Shown here: positions 17,490-26,000 of the stretch, one piece after another | Position numbering within the stretch: position 1 is the first letter of the stretch | Layout of the letters: each line of letters starts with the position of its first letter | Source of the DNA: Flavobacterium sp. 270 | GTDB lineage: Bacteria > Bacteroidota > Bacteroidia > Flavobacteriales > Flavobacteriaceae | Assembly (NCBI RefSeq): GCF_004368785.1 | Contig: NZ_SODM01000005.1 | Coordinates: forward strand, 124,001 to 188,000 | Length of the DNA: 64,000 bases | Direction: 5' to 3' | The notes under the pieces: model-generated | Told to the model about the DNA's origin: nothing | Seen by the model: the letters and a program-made list of their open reading frames with translations, nothing else | The model's database searches: none | Translations under genes and position numbers: made by a program

Positions 17490-18609
17490 TAAAAGAATTT
17501 TTTTATCACTACCTAAATTGGGTGGAGACGAGCAAAAGTATGTTCAAAAAGCATTAGATGAAAATTGGATAACTTCAGGAGGCCCTAATGTTAATGAATT
17601 TGAAAAAGATTTAGAAGAATATTTAAGTAAAAATGTTTTTGTTACAGCCTTAAATTCCGGAACTTCAGCCATACATTTAACACTAATTTTGCTTGGAGTT
17701 AAGGCTGGAGACGAGGTTATTTGTCAGAGTATGACATTTTCTGCATCAGCAAATCCAATTTTGTATCAAAGCGCAACCCCTGTTTTTGTAGACAGCGAAG
17801 TTGAAACTTGGAATATTTGTCCGGAATATCTTGAAATTGCAATTAAAGATAGAATTTCTAAAGGGAAAAAACCAAAAGCAATAATTGCAGTTCATTTATA
17901 TGGAATGCCTTATAAAGTAGATGAAGTTCATGCAATAGCAACTAAATATGGAATTCCTATAATTGAAGATAGTGCAGAGGCTCTTGGTAGTATGTATAAG
18001 GGAAAGAAATGTGGGACTTTTGGAGATTTTGGAATTTTTTCATTTAATGGAAATAAAATTATTACTACTTCTAGCGGAGGCAGCTTAATAACACATTCTA
18101 AAAAACTAAAAGATAAAGCCATTTTTTTTGCTACCCAATCAAAAGATAAAGCTATTCACTATCAGCATAGTGAAATTGGATATAATTACAGAATGAGTAA
18201 TGTGTGTGCAGGAATTGGACTTGGCCAGATGAAAATTCTGGATGACAACTTAAATGCAAAAAAAGAGATTCATGATTTTTATTGTGATGCTTTCAAAGAT
18301 GTAAAAGAAATTACTGTTTTTAAAAATTTAAATCAAGATTATAATTCAAATTACTGGTTAACAACTGTTTTAATTCAGTCAAGCAAAAACAAAAGTAGAG
18401 ATATTTTGTTAGCTGCTTTTGAAAAGGCAAACATTGAAACCAGACCATTATGGAAACCAATGCATTTACAGCCTTTGTTTTGCGATTTTCCTTATTATGG
18501 AAATGGTGTGTCAGATGATCTTTTTCTAAACGGTTTATGTCTTCCATCAAGCCCTAGTCTTAGTAATGATGAAAAGCTTAGAATTAAAAGCGTTATAGAT
18601 AGTTTATAA
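17482..18609 (+). CDS. DegT/DnrJ/EryC1/StrS sugar aminotransferase (WcfR/PglE-like)
   Basis: A PLP-dependent aminotransferase of about 375 residues. It shows LPKLGGDEQKYV and ENWITSGGPNVNEFE at the N-terminus, then NSGTSAIHL, the aspartate region IPIIEDSAEALGS, and the Schiff-base lysine in FSFNGNKIITT. The ATG at 17482 gives MSDKRIFLSLPK, the expected start; a further upstream ATG at 17446 lies inside the cupin gene. With the WbpM-like dehydratase 175 bp downstream it could make a UDP-4-amino-4,6-dideoxy-HexNAc. The WcfR/WcfS pair of Bacteroides has the same logic. A degraded copy is at 12773-13739. Confidence 0.87.
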   Translation: MSDKRIFLSLPKLGGDEQKYVQKALDENWITSGGPNVNEFEKDLEEYLSKNVFVTALNSGTSAIHLTLILLGVKAGDEVICQSMTFSASANPILYQSATPVFVDSEVETWNICPEYLEIAIKDRISKGKKPKAIIAVHLYGMPYKVDEVHAIATKYGIPIIEDSAEALGSMYKGKKCGTFGDFGIFSFNGNKIITTSSGGSLITHSKKLKDKAIFFATQSKDKAIHYQHSEIGYNYRMSNVCAGIGLGQMKILDDNLNAKKEIHDFYCDAFKDVKEITVFKNLNQDYNSNYWLTTVLIQSSKNKSRDILLAAFEKANIETRPLWKPMHLQPLFCDFPYYGNGVSDDLFLNGLCLPSSPSLSNDEKLRIKSVIDSL

Positions 18610-18736
18610 CACATTTAATCTCTGAATTATTAAATTTCAATGTTTTTTAAAATATTTTTATAGATAATCAAGTTATACATAAATGAAACAAAACTTAGTT
18701 TTTTTATTTAAATGAATTTTTAAACCCTTTAATTTG

Positions 18737-18744
18737 TATTTTTG
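18737..18744 (+). promoter_or_regulatory. Possible Bacteroidota -7 promoter element (TATTTTTG)
   Basis: The octamer matches the TAnnTTTG consensus for the main sigma factor of Bacteroidota. It lies 39 bp before the TTG start of the WbpM-like gene, in the 174-bp gap after the aminotransferase. No clear TTG -33 element is present at the usual spacing, so this is a weak call. Confidence 0.3.
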
Positions 18745-18783
18745 TAAAACATACAAAGCTTACAGATTTAAACTGAATTAAAA

Positions 18784-20751
18784 TTGAATACAGACAAGCA
18801 AACCAAGGCAGCCTCTTTATTATATAACACTTTCTCTCCTAGGAATCTAAGGGCTAATATTAATAACCTTAGTTATCTGCCTAGGTGGGTTATTGTTGCT
18901 ATAGATGTAATGGTTCTTGTTTTTTCTTTTACATTTACATATATGCTGTTTGAAGGTACAGCTATCGGCTACATCATTACATCACACCGTTCTTATATCG
19001 TTTCTGGTTTAATTCTGGTAAATGTCTTTTTCTTTTGGTTATTTAGAACCTATTCGGGTATTATTAGGCACTCTTCTTATATAGATGCTATAAAACTGTT
19101 ATTTTCGCAAATGTCAGTTTTAGTGTTTTTTCTGTTTTTTAATCTAGTTTTTGAACTTTATACCGGACATAAAGCTTTTTTAAATACAGCGCTTTTTATT
19201 AATCTAGTATTGTCATTTTGTGGTTTGTTTTTATATCGTGTAGTGGTAAAACAGACTTTTGAAATGTATTTTTCTGAAAAAGCCAATTCTAAATTAATTC
19301 GAACAGTAATTTATGGAACAGACGCCAACGCAATTTCAGTAGCCAATGCTTTAAAATTTGAAACGCCTTCACGATTTAAAATTGTTGGTTTTGTAGATAA
19401 AAATAATCAAAATGCATCTAAACGAATGCTGGATCTACCTATTTTGATTTTGAGAAAAAAATTGCCTGCATTAATGCGTTCTGTTGCTGCAGAAGGAGTG
19501 ATTATAGCAGATAAAAGTTTATCGAAAGAAGATCAATTACTGATCGTTGATCAATGCTTAGAATTCAATTATAGAGTTTATACCGTTCCTTTAATTTCAG
19601 ATTGGGAAAATCAAAAAGAAATTTCTCAAAAAGTAAAAAATATCCAAATTGAAGATTTATTAGAAAGAAAACCAATTGTTTTAGATAGTAAATCTATTTC
19701 TAAACAGCTTAAAGATAAAACAATACTTATTACTGGAGCGGCAGGCTCTATTGGAAGTGAAATAGTAAGACAAGTTTTGGGTTTCAATCCGAAAAAAGTC
19801 ATAATGCTGGATCATGCAGAAACACCGCTTCATAACTTATGTTTAGAAACGATGGCAATGAACTCATCAACTCAAATAGTTGCAGTAATTACAGACGTAA
19901 GAAGTAAAAAAGCATTAGAAAAAACATTTAAAAACTATAATCCGCATGTTGTTTTTCATGCTGCAGCCTACAAGCACGTTCCTTTAATGGAAGAAAATCC
20001 TGCTCAAGCCATATTAACTAATATTAAAGGGACTAAAAACTTAGCAGATTTAGCTTGTAAATATCATGTAAAGAAATTTGTTATGGTTTCTACAGATAAA
20101 GCCGTTAATCCTAGTAACGTAATGGGAGCTAGCAAACGAATAGCGGAAAAATATGTACAATCATTATTCCTGAAAAATCAAAGAGAAAAGATTGAGGGTG
20201 AAACAAAATTTATTACAACGCGTTTTGGTAATGTTTTAGGCTCTAATGGATCCGTTGTGCCTTTATTCACTAAACAAATTGCCGAAGGAGGTCCTGTTAC
20301 AATAACGCATCAGGATATCATTCGTTATTTTATGACAATTCCAGAAGCTTGCCAATTAGTTTTAGAGGCTGGTGCAATGGGTAATGGAGGTGAGATTTAT
20401 ATTTTTGATATGGGTAAACCTGTTAGAATAATAGATTTAGCAAAAAAAATGATTAAGCTTGCAGGCTTTATTCCAGATAAGGAAATAAAGATTAAGATTG
20501 TTGGTTTAAGACCTGGTGAAAAGCTTTATGAAGAATTATTAAATGATACTTCTAAAACATTGCCAACTTATCATAATAAAATTATGATTGCTCAGGAAAT
20601 ACAAGATGAGTATGAAAATCTTCATATTGATATTGATGAGCTTATCGGAATAGCTGATTTTTATGATAATGATGATATAGTAGCAAAGATGAAAAAAATT
20701 GTTCCAGAGTTTAAAAGTATGAATTCTACTTTTGAGGTTTTAGACAAATAA
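18784..20751 (+). CDS. WbpM/CapD-like UDP-GlcNAc 4,6-dehydratase, membrane-bound
   Basis: A 655-residue protein starting at TTG. It has four N-terminal membrane helices (about residues 33-155) and a first Rossmann domain (VIYGTDANAISVANAL, 175-190). The second, catalytic SDR domain carries TGAAGSIGSE at 318-327. The catalytic segment is STDKAVNP at 436-443, then Met447 and Lys451 (MGASK). Methionine in place of tyrosine is normal in the large WbpM/PglF/FlaA1-type dehydratases. It makes UDP-4-keto-6-deoxy-GlcNAc, the precursor for QuiNAc, FucNAc and 4-amino sugars. A terminator follows at 20789-20817. Confidence 0.93.
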   Translation: MNTDKQTKAASLLYNTFSPRNLRANINNLSYLPRWVIVAIDVMVLVFSFTFTYMLFEGTAIGYIITSHRSYIVSGLILVNVFFFWLFRTYSGIIRHSSYIDAIKLLFSQMSVLVFFLFFNLVFELYTGHKAFLNTALFINLVLSFCGLFLYRVVVKQTFEMYFSEKANSKLIRTVIYGTDANAISVANALKFETPSRFKIVGFVDKNNQNASKRMLDLPILILRKKLPALMRSVAAEGVIIADKSLSKEDQLLIVDQCLEFNYRVYTVPLISDWENQKEISQKVKNIQIEDLLERKPIVLDSKSISKQLKDKTILITGAAGSIGSEIVRQVLGFNPKKVIMLDHAETPLHNLCLETMAMNSSTQIVAVITDVRSKKALEKTFKNYNPHVVFHAAAYKHVPLMEENPAQAILTNIKGTKNLADLACKYHVKKFVMVSTDKAVNPSNVMGASKRIAEKYVQSLFLKNQREKIEGETKFITTRFGNVLGSNGSVVPLFTKQIAEGGPVTITHQDIIRYFMTIPEACQLVLEAGAMGNGGEIYIFDMGKPVRIIDLAKKMIKLAGFIPDKEIKIKIVGLRPGEKLYEELLNDTSKTLPTYHNKIMIAQEIQDEYENLHIDIDELIGIADFYDNDDIVAKMKKIVPEFKSMNSTFEVLDK

Positions 20752-20788
20752 TTCTTTTCGCATAAAATTAATTTAGATATATAATTTC

Positions 20789-20818
20789 AAAAAAGGTGTT
20801 TTTTAAAACGCCTTTTTA
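20789..20818 (+). terminator. Rho-independent terminator after the WbpM-like gene
   Basis: AAAAAGGTGTTTT at 790-802 of the 20-kb block can pair with AAAACGCCTTTTT at 20805-20817 through one G-U pair, followed by a short T run. It lies 38 bp after the stop of the dehydratase gene and about 100 bp before wzm. It is the only strong intrinsic terminator I could see inside the polysaccharide locus and divides it into two transcription blocks. Confidence 0.7.
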
Positions 20819-20919
20819 CTTTTTAAATAATTTATAAAAGAATAAAAATCTTGTTAATTATAGAGGGTAAATAAATATCCAGTTTAATATTTTTTTTACA
20901 ATTCAATTGTATACAATAG

Positions 20920-21786
20920 ATGAATAATATAAATTCTAACAATGAATGGTTGTTTGAAATAACACCAAAGAATAATTTTTTTTCTCTTAACCTTAAAGAA
21001 ATTTGGCAGTATCGAGATCTACTATTTCTTTTTGTAAAACGTGATGTTATTACAGTTTACAAACAAACAGTTTTAGGGCCACTTTGGTATTTAATTCAAC
21101 CTTTATTTACTTCTATAACCTTTACTATAATATTTAATAATGTTGCAGGAATTAATACAGGTTCTGTTCCTCCGTTTTTGTTTAATTTAGGAGGAATTAC
21201 TGTTTGGAATTATTTTACTGCTTGTTTAAATGGAACTTCAGATACATTCAAATCTAATGCAGCAATATTTGGAAAGGTATATTTCCCAAGGATTATAACA
21301 CCTCTTTCTGTTGTGATTTCTAATTTAATTAAATTTGGTATTCAGTTTTTAATTTTTATAGCATTTTATATTTTCTATTATTTTAAAGGATCAGAGTTGA
21401 GTCTAAATATCTCATTGATGGCATTCCCAATTTTAATTTCGATAATGGGAATTTTAGGCTTAGGTTTAGGAATGTTGATTTCTTCGATGGTTACTAAATA
21501 TCGAGATTTTAGTTATTTAATTGGTTTTGGAATACAGTTATTAATGTATTTATCTGCAGTAATGTATCCAATGGAATTAATCAAACAAAAATTACCTGCC
21601 TATGGCTGGATAGTAGAATACAATCCTTTAGCCTATATTATAGAAACCTCACGTTATATGCTTTTAGACGTAGGAGAGATTTCACTTTCGGGATTAGCAT
21701 ATACTTTGATTTTAACAATTGCAGTATTCTTTATTGGACTTTTGATTTTCAATAAAACAGAAAAGAGCTTTATAGATACAGTTTAA
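20920..21786 (+). CDS. wzm: Polysaccharide ABC exporter, permease subunit
   Basis: A 288-residue membrane protein with six predicted helices. The N-terminus carries LFLFVKRDVITVYKQTVLGPLW-type sequence (split over residues 36-57), the conserved 'kRd...YkqT.LG.lW' motif of ABC-2 polysaccharide exporters (Wzm, KpsM, TagG). Near the C-terminus it has YNPLAYIIETSRYMLL, again typical. It forms the channel that exports a finished polymer from the cytoplasm, working with the ATPase encoded 60 bp downstream. No good promoter motif is visible in the 100 bp between the terminator and the ATG. Confidence 0.93.
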   Translation: MNNINSNNEWLFEITPKNNFFSLNLKEIWQYRDLLFLFVKRDVITVYKQTVLGPLWYLIQPLFTSITFTIIFNNVAGINTGSVPPFLFNLGGITVWNYFTACLNGTSDTFKSNAAIFGKVYFPRIITPLSVVISNLIKFGIQFLIFIAFYIFYYFKGSELSLNISLMAFPILISIMGILGLGLGMLISSMVTKYRDFSYLIGFGIQLLMYLSAVMYPMELIKQKLPAYGWIVEYNPLAYIIETSRYMLLDVGEISLSGLAYTLILTIAVFFIGLLIFNKTEKSFIDTV

Positions 21787-21846
21787 TTTATACTGTTGTA
21801 AAAAAGAGTCTTAGGTAAACTTATCACCCCATTTTATAAATTATAG

Positions 21847-23115
21847 TTGGAAAAAGATATAATATTAAAAGCAGAGAATATTTCTAAACAATATCGTTTA
21901 GGACAAGTTGGTACTGGAACTTTAAGCCATGATATAAACAGATGGTGGCATCAGATAAGAGGAAAAGAAAATCCATATTTAAAAATTGGTGATATCAATG
22001 ATCGTTCTACAAAAGGATCATCAGAATATGTTTGGGCTTTACAAGATATTAATTTTGAGGTAGAGCGAGGAGAAGTTCTTGGTATCATTGGAAAAAATGG
22101 AGCAGGAAAATCGACCTTACTAAAAATACTTTCAAAAGTAACCGCTCCCACAACTGGAAAGATTAAATCTCGAGGACGTATAGCTTCTTTATTAGAAGTC
22201 GGAACTGGCTTTCATGGAGAAATGACAGGTCGTGAGAATATATATCTAAATGGTGCAATTTTAGGAATGACCAAAAAAGAAATCGCGTTAAAACTTGATG
22301 AGATCATTGAGTTTTCAGGTTGTGAACGTTATATAGATACACCCGTAAAAAGATATAGCTCTGGAATGACAGTTCGTTTGGCATTTGCGGTAGCAGCTTT
22401 TTTAGAACCTGAGATTTTAGTCATTGATGAGGTTTTGGCTGTTGGAGATTCAGAATTTCAAAAGAAAGCTATTGGTAAAATGCAAGATATTTCTAGAGGC
22501 GAAGGAAGAACTGTTTTGTTTGTGAGTCACAATATGGCAGCAATAGAAACTCTTTGTACACGTGTTATAAGTATGAGCAATGGAAAGATTTTTGGAAACG
22601 GAGAGCCTAGTAAAGTAATCTCAGATTATTTACAAAGTAGTTCTTTTTCAGAGCGTAAAATTAGTTTTGATACTATTGAAGAAGCTGAAGGTAATGAGCA
22701 TGTTCGGATACTTTCTGCAGCAATCGAAAATGCCTCAACATTAGATAAAGAGGAAGTAATTGACGTTACTTCTGCTGTTGATATTTGTTTGAAAATTGTG
22801 AATCAAACCAATCAAGAACGCATTTCGATCGGTTACGATTTGAGAACTATAAAAGGAGATGTCGTGTTTGGAACTGGAGGAAAATTTAATTGTACCTTAC
22901 AATCAATCACCGAATTAAAATGTCATATACCAGCTAATTTTTTAAATAATGATGTTTATCAAATACATTTGTATATTCACTCAGATACAATGACTTCTCT
23001 CTTTCAAAACACAGAGTTGTTAACTTTTGAGGTAAAAGACGTTAAAAGAGAATCGGGTTATTTAGGGAAAATAAGCGGGTTTATAAGACCGCAGCTTGAT
23101 TGGACAATAATATAA
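21847..23115 (+). CDS. wzt: Polysaccharide ABC exporter, ATPase subunit with C-terminal Wzt domain
   Basis: A 422-residue protein starting at TTG. The nucleotide-binding domain has Walker A GKNGAGKST (82-90 region), signature YSSGMTVRLAF at 170-180, Walker B EILVIDEVLAVGD at 189-201 and the switch histidine H228. After about residue 265 comes an extra beta-rich domain of roughly 150 residues, like the Wzt C-terminal domain that recognises a modified chain end before export. A methyltransferase gene two genes downstream is a candidate for making that end group. Stop and next ATG are directly adjacent. Confidence 0.93.
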   Translation: MEKDIILKAENISKQYRLGQVGTGTLSHDINRWWHQIRGKENPYLKIGDINDRSTKGSSEYVWALQDINFEVERGEVLGIIGKNGAGKSTLLKILSKVTAPTTGKIKSRGRIASLLEVGTGFHGEMTGRENIYLNGAILGMTKKEIALKLDEIIEFSGCERYIDTPVKRYSSGMTVRLAFAVAAFLEPEILVIDEVLAVGDSEFQKKAIGKMQDISRGEGRTVLFVSHNMAAIETLCTRVISMSNGKIFGNGEPSKVISDYLQSSSFSERKISFDTIEEAEGNEHVRILSAAIENASTLDKEEVIDVTSAVDICLKIVNQTNQERISIGYDLRTIKGDVVFGTGGKFNCTLQSITELKCHIPANFLNNDVYQIHLYIHSDTMTSLFQNTELLTFEVKDVKRESGYLGKISGFIRPQLDWTII

Positions 23116-23805
23116 ATGAAAAAAATAGTTATTACCCAATCTAATTATATTCCATGGAAAGGATATTTTGATGCTATTAATGTTTCTGATGAGTTTGTGA
23201 TTTATGATGATATGCAGTATACACGCAGAGATTGGAGAAATAGAAATCTAATCAAAACTGCACAAGGATTAAAATGGTTAACAATTCCAATAATAGTAAA
23301 AGGTAAATTTTTTCAAAAGATAAGAGAAACAAAAGTTTCTGATGTTAATTGGAATAAAGAGCATTGGAATATTTTGAATCAAACGTATTCAAAATCAAAG
23401 TGTTTTAAAGAAGTAAAAGATTTTGTTCAAGAATTGTATATGACTGTTAATTCAGAGTATTTAACAGAAATTAATGTGCATTTTTTAAAAGGAATATCCG
23501 ATTATTTAGGGATTGATAAACAATTTAAATTTTCTAGTGAATTTGTATTAAAAGAAGAAAGAACCGAACGTCTTTTGGATATATGTTTAGACCTTAATGG
23601 AACAGATTATTATTCAGGCCCTGCAGCGAAAGATTATATGAATGAACAAATTTTTTCTGATTCGGGTATAAATATTCACTATTTTAATTATGCCGGATAT
23701 TCTGAATACGAACAATTATATCCACCCTTTGAGCACGGAGTAACTATTTTAGATTTGATTTTTAATCAAGGAGACAAAGCAGCAACTTTTTTAAAAGAAA
23801 AATAA
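23116..23805 (+). CDS. WbqC family protein
   Basis: A 229-residue protein opening with ITQSNYIPWKGYFDAI and YDDMQYTRRDWRNRN, both diagnostic of the WbqC family, and ending with YPPFEHGVTILDLIFNQG as is usual. WbqC proteins recur in O-antigen and amino-sugar loci. Their reaction is not established; an acyl- or amino-acid-transfer role on amino sugars has been suggested. Here it follows wzt without a gap and stands with a methyltransferase, an acyltransferase and a WecE-like aminotransferase, so a role on the 4-amino sugar is a reasonable inference. Confidence 0.85.
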   Translation: MKKIVITQSNYIPWKGYFDAINVSDEFVIYDDMQYTRRDWRNRNLIKTAQGLKWLTIPIIVKGKFFQKIRETKVSDVNWNKEHWNILNQTYSKSKCFKEVKDFVQELYMTVNSEYLTEINVHFLKGISDYLGIDKQFKFSSEFVLKEERTERLLDICLDLNGTDYYSGPAAKDYMNEQIFSDSGINIHYFNYAGYSEYEQLYPPFEHGVTILDLIFNQGDKAATFLKEK

Positions 23806-23808
23806 TCA

Positions 23809-24420
23809 ATGTCAAAATTAATAGAAGAAGTAAGAGAATATTATACTGCAAAAATCAAACAATTTGGAGCGACACCTCAAGGAGTTGATTGGAACTCCAA
23901 AGAATCGCAAGAATTAAGATTTGACGTTTTATCAACATTAATTGACGAACCTGTTTTTTCAGTTTTAGATTTCGGATGTGGATTTGGTTCTATGTTTGAG
24001 TATTACAGTAAAAAGTATGAAAACTTCAATTATACTGGCTTTGATATAGCGGAAGAAATGATACAAGAAGCAGTAATAACTTTTACAGAAAGTAAAAATG
24101 CGGTCTGGACAGCATCTTTGCCCAATAAGAAATATGATTATGTGATTGCCAGCGGTATTTTTAATGTTAAATTAGAAAATACAGATGAAAATTGGCTGTC
24201 ATATATTTTAGAAACCATACAAACATTAAATGAAGTTTCGGAAAAAGGTTTTGCTTTTAATATTTTAACCTCTTATTCTGATAAAGAATATATGAAGGAT
24301 TATTTATTTTACGGAGACCCTTTATTATTATTTGATTATAGTAAAAAACATTTTTCAAAAAATGTAGCATTGTTACATGATTATAATCTTTATGAATTTA
24401 CAATCCTAGTTAGAAAATGA
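23809..24420 (+). CDS. SAM-dependent methyltransferase
   Basis: A 203-residue class I methyltransferase. It has motif I VLDFGCGFGSMFEYY near residues 47-61 and the acidic motif II YTGFDIAEEMI about 20 residues later. It is small and contains no extra domain. Placed three genes after wzm and overlapping the next ATG by 4 bp, it may methylate a sugar of the exported polymer, possibly the terminal one read by the Wzt C-terminal domain. The target is inference only. Confidence 0.85.
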   Translation: MSKLIEEVREYYTAKIKQFGATPQGVDWNSKESQELRFDVLSTLIDEPVFSVLDFGCGFGSMFEYYSKKYENFNYTGFDIAEEMIQEAVITFTESKNAVWTASLPNKKYDYVIASGIFNVKLENTDENWLSYILETIQTLNEVSEKGFAFNILTSYSDKEYMKDYLFYGDPLLLFDYSKKHFSKNVALLHDYNLYEFTILVRK

Positions 24421-25082
24421 AACCAAAAAAACTAATAATATTTGGCACTGGAGATATTGCTCAATTAGCAAAATATTATTTTGATATCGATTCAGAGTAC
24501 GAGGTTGCAGCTTTTACAGTAGACAGTGAATATTGTACCACTTCAACTTTTGAAAATCTGCCATTAGTTTCCTTTGGAGATGTAATGCTTAAATATCCTC
24601 CGGCTAATTATGAAATGTTTATTGCACTTAGTTATGCCCAAATGAATAATTTGAGAAAAGTCAAGTTTTTAGACGCAAAAACAATGGGGTATACAATTGC
24701 ATCCTATGTTAGTAGTAAATGCAGTTATCTTTCTCAGTTTTCTCCTGGTGAAAATTCTTTTATTTTAGAAGATAATACCATACAGCCCTTCGTAAAAATT
24801 GAAGACAATGTAACCCTATGGAGCGGTAATCACATAGGACACCATTCGATTATAAAAAGCCATAATTTTGTGAGTTCACATGTAGTTATTTCTGGACATT
24901 GTACAATAGAATCAAATTGTTTTTTAGGAGTAAATGCAACAATAGGACACCAGGTAACAATAGCAGAAGGAACCCTGCTTGGAGCTGGAAGTGTAGTAAC
25001 AAAAAACACAGAAGAAGATTGTATTTATGTTCCGGCTAAATCCATAAAGCTTTTTAAGAAAAGCAATGATGTAAAATTGTAG
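24417..25082 (+). CDS. NeuD/PglD-like sugar O/N-acyltransferase
   Basis: A 221-residue protein with two parts. The N-terminal Rossmann-like domain (LIIFGTGDIAQLAKYYF, residues 5-21) is typical of PglD/NeuD acyltransferases. The C-terminal left-handed beta-helix contains VKIEDNVTLWSGNHIGH, SHVVISGHCTIES and LGVNATIGHQVTI. The histidine in the SSHVVISGH segment is in the region of the catalytic base in PglD. It probably N-acetylates an amino sugar such as the product of the aminotransferase at 25987-27114. O-acetylation of a nonulosonate (NeuD-like) is an alternative. It overlaps the preceding gene by 4 bp. Confidence 0.82.
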   Translation: MKPKKLIIFGTGDIAQLAKYYFDIDSEYEVAAFTVDSEYCTTSTFENLPLVSFGDVMLKYPPANYEMFIALSYAQMNNLRKVKFLDAKTMGYTIASYVSSKCSYLSQFSPGENSFILEDNTIQPFVKIEDNVTLWSGNHIGHHSIIKSHNFVSSHVVISGHCTIESNCFLGVNATIGHQVTIAEGTLLGAGSVVTKNTEEDCIYVPAKSIKLFKKSNDVKL

Positions 25083-25088
25083 CAAATC

Positions 25089-26000
25089 ATGAAATGGAAA
25101 AAAAGAGGCCAGATATTTACAGTTTCAAAGGGTTTTGAAGAGATTGTATCTCATGCTTCTAACCCAGTTGCTGTTCATTTGAAAAATGATATTTATCGAA
25201 TATTTTTTAGTGCAAGAAATTCATTTAACAAATCTTCAGTGTCTTATGTAGATATAAATATTCTTACATTAGAAATTGTAAATAATCCGCATGAAGTTGT
25301 TTTTTCTTATGGGGCTGATAATAGCTTTTATTCACATGGAGTAAGCATCGGTAATTTTTATACTCATGAAGAGAAGAATTATATTCTTTTTATGGGTTGG
25401 CAAATAAGAGAAAACCAACATTGGAAAGGAGAAGTTGGTAGATTAGAACTTTTAAATAAAGAAACATTAAAATTAGTTCCGTTAAAAGCTTTTATGGTAA
25501 TAGACCAAGAAGATTCAATAAGTTTATCATATCCGTGGGTTACCTTTCATGATGGGGTTTACAAAATGTGGTACGGTTCTACGCTAGATTGGACTTCTGA
25601 AAATGGAGAAATGATCCATGTTATAAAATATGCGACATCTATTGATGGTGAAAATTGGGTAAAACATGGAGTGGCGATACCTTATGAAATAGGCATAGCT
25701 CAAGCATTTTCTAAGCCATCCGTGATTATAGATAATGGAGGTTATCATATGTGGTACTCTTATAGAAGTGGAAACGGAACAGCTTATAGAATTGGTTATT
25801 CGCATAGCGATGACGGAATAAATTGGCAACAACAACATAATAAAGTAGGAATTGATGTCTCTAACTCTGGATGGGATAGTGAAATGATTTGCTACCCTTT
25901 TGTTTTTCAGCATAAGAATTCTAGTTACATGCTATACAATGGAAATAATTATGGTAAAAATGGATTTGGAATCGCAATTTTAGAAAATGATAGGTTTTAA
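25089..26000 (+). CDS. Five-bladed beta-propeller, GH43/GH130-like, no signal peptide
   Basis: A 303-residue protein with repeating blades that end in W/Y-rich strands: YRIFFSARN, YILFMGWQI, YKMWYGST, YHMWYSYRSG and YMLYNGNNYG. The spacing of about 50-60 residues and the 'MWY.s' motifs are typical of the GH43/GH62/GH130 propeller superfamily. There is no signal peptide, so it acts in the cytoplasm, unlike most glycan-degrading members. Its place between an acyltransferase and an aminotransferase (overlapping the latter by 14 bp) points to precursor or chain handling. The reaction is unknown. Confidence 0.75.
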   Translation: MKWKKRGQIFTVSKGFEEIVSHASNPVAVHLKNDIYRIFFSARNSFNKSSVSYVDINILTLEIVNNPHEVVFSYGADNSFYSHGVSIGNFYTHEEKNYILFMGWQIRENQHWKGEVGRLELLNKETLKLVPLKAFMVIDQEDSISLSYPWVTFHDGVYKMWYGSTLDWTSENGEMIHVIKYATSIDGENWVKHGVAIPYEIGIAQAFSKPSVIIDNGGYHMWYSYRSGNGTAYRIGYSHSDDGINWQQQHNKVGIDVSNSGWDSEMICYPFVFQHKNSSYMLYNGNNYGKNGFGIAILENDRF

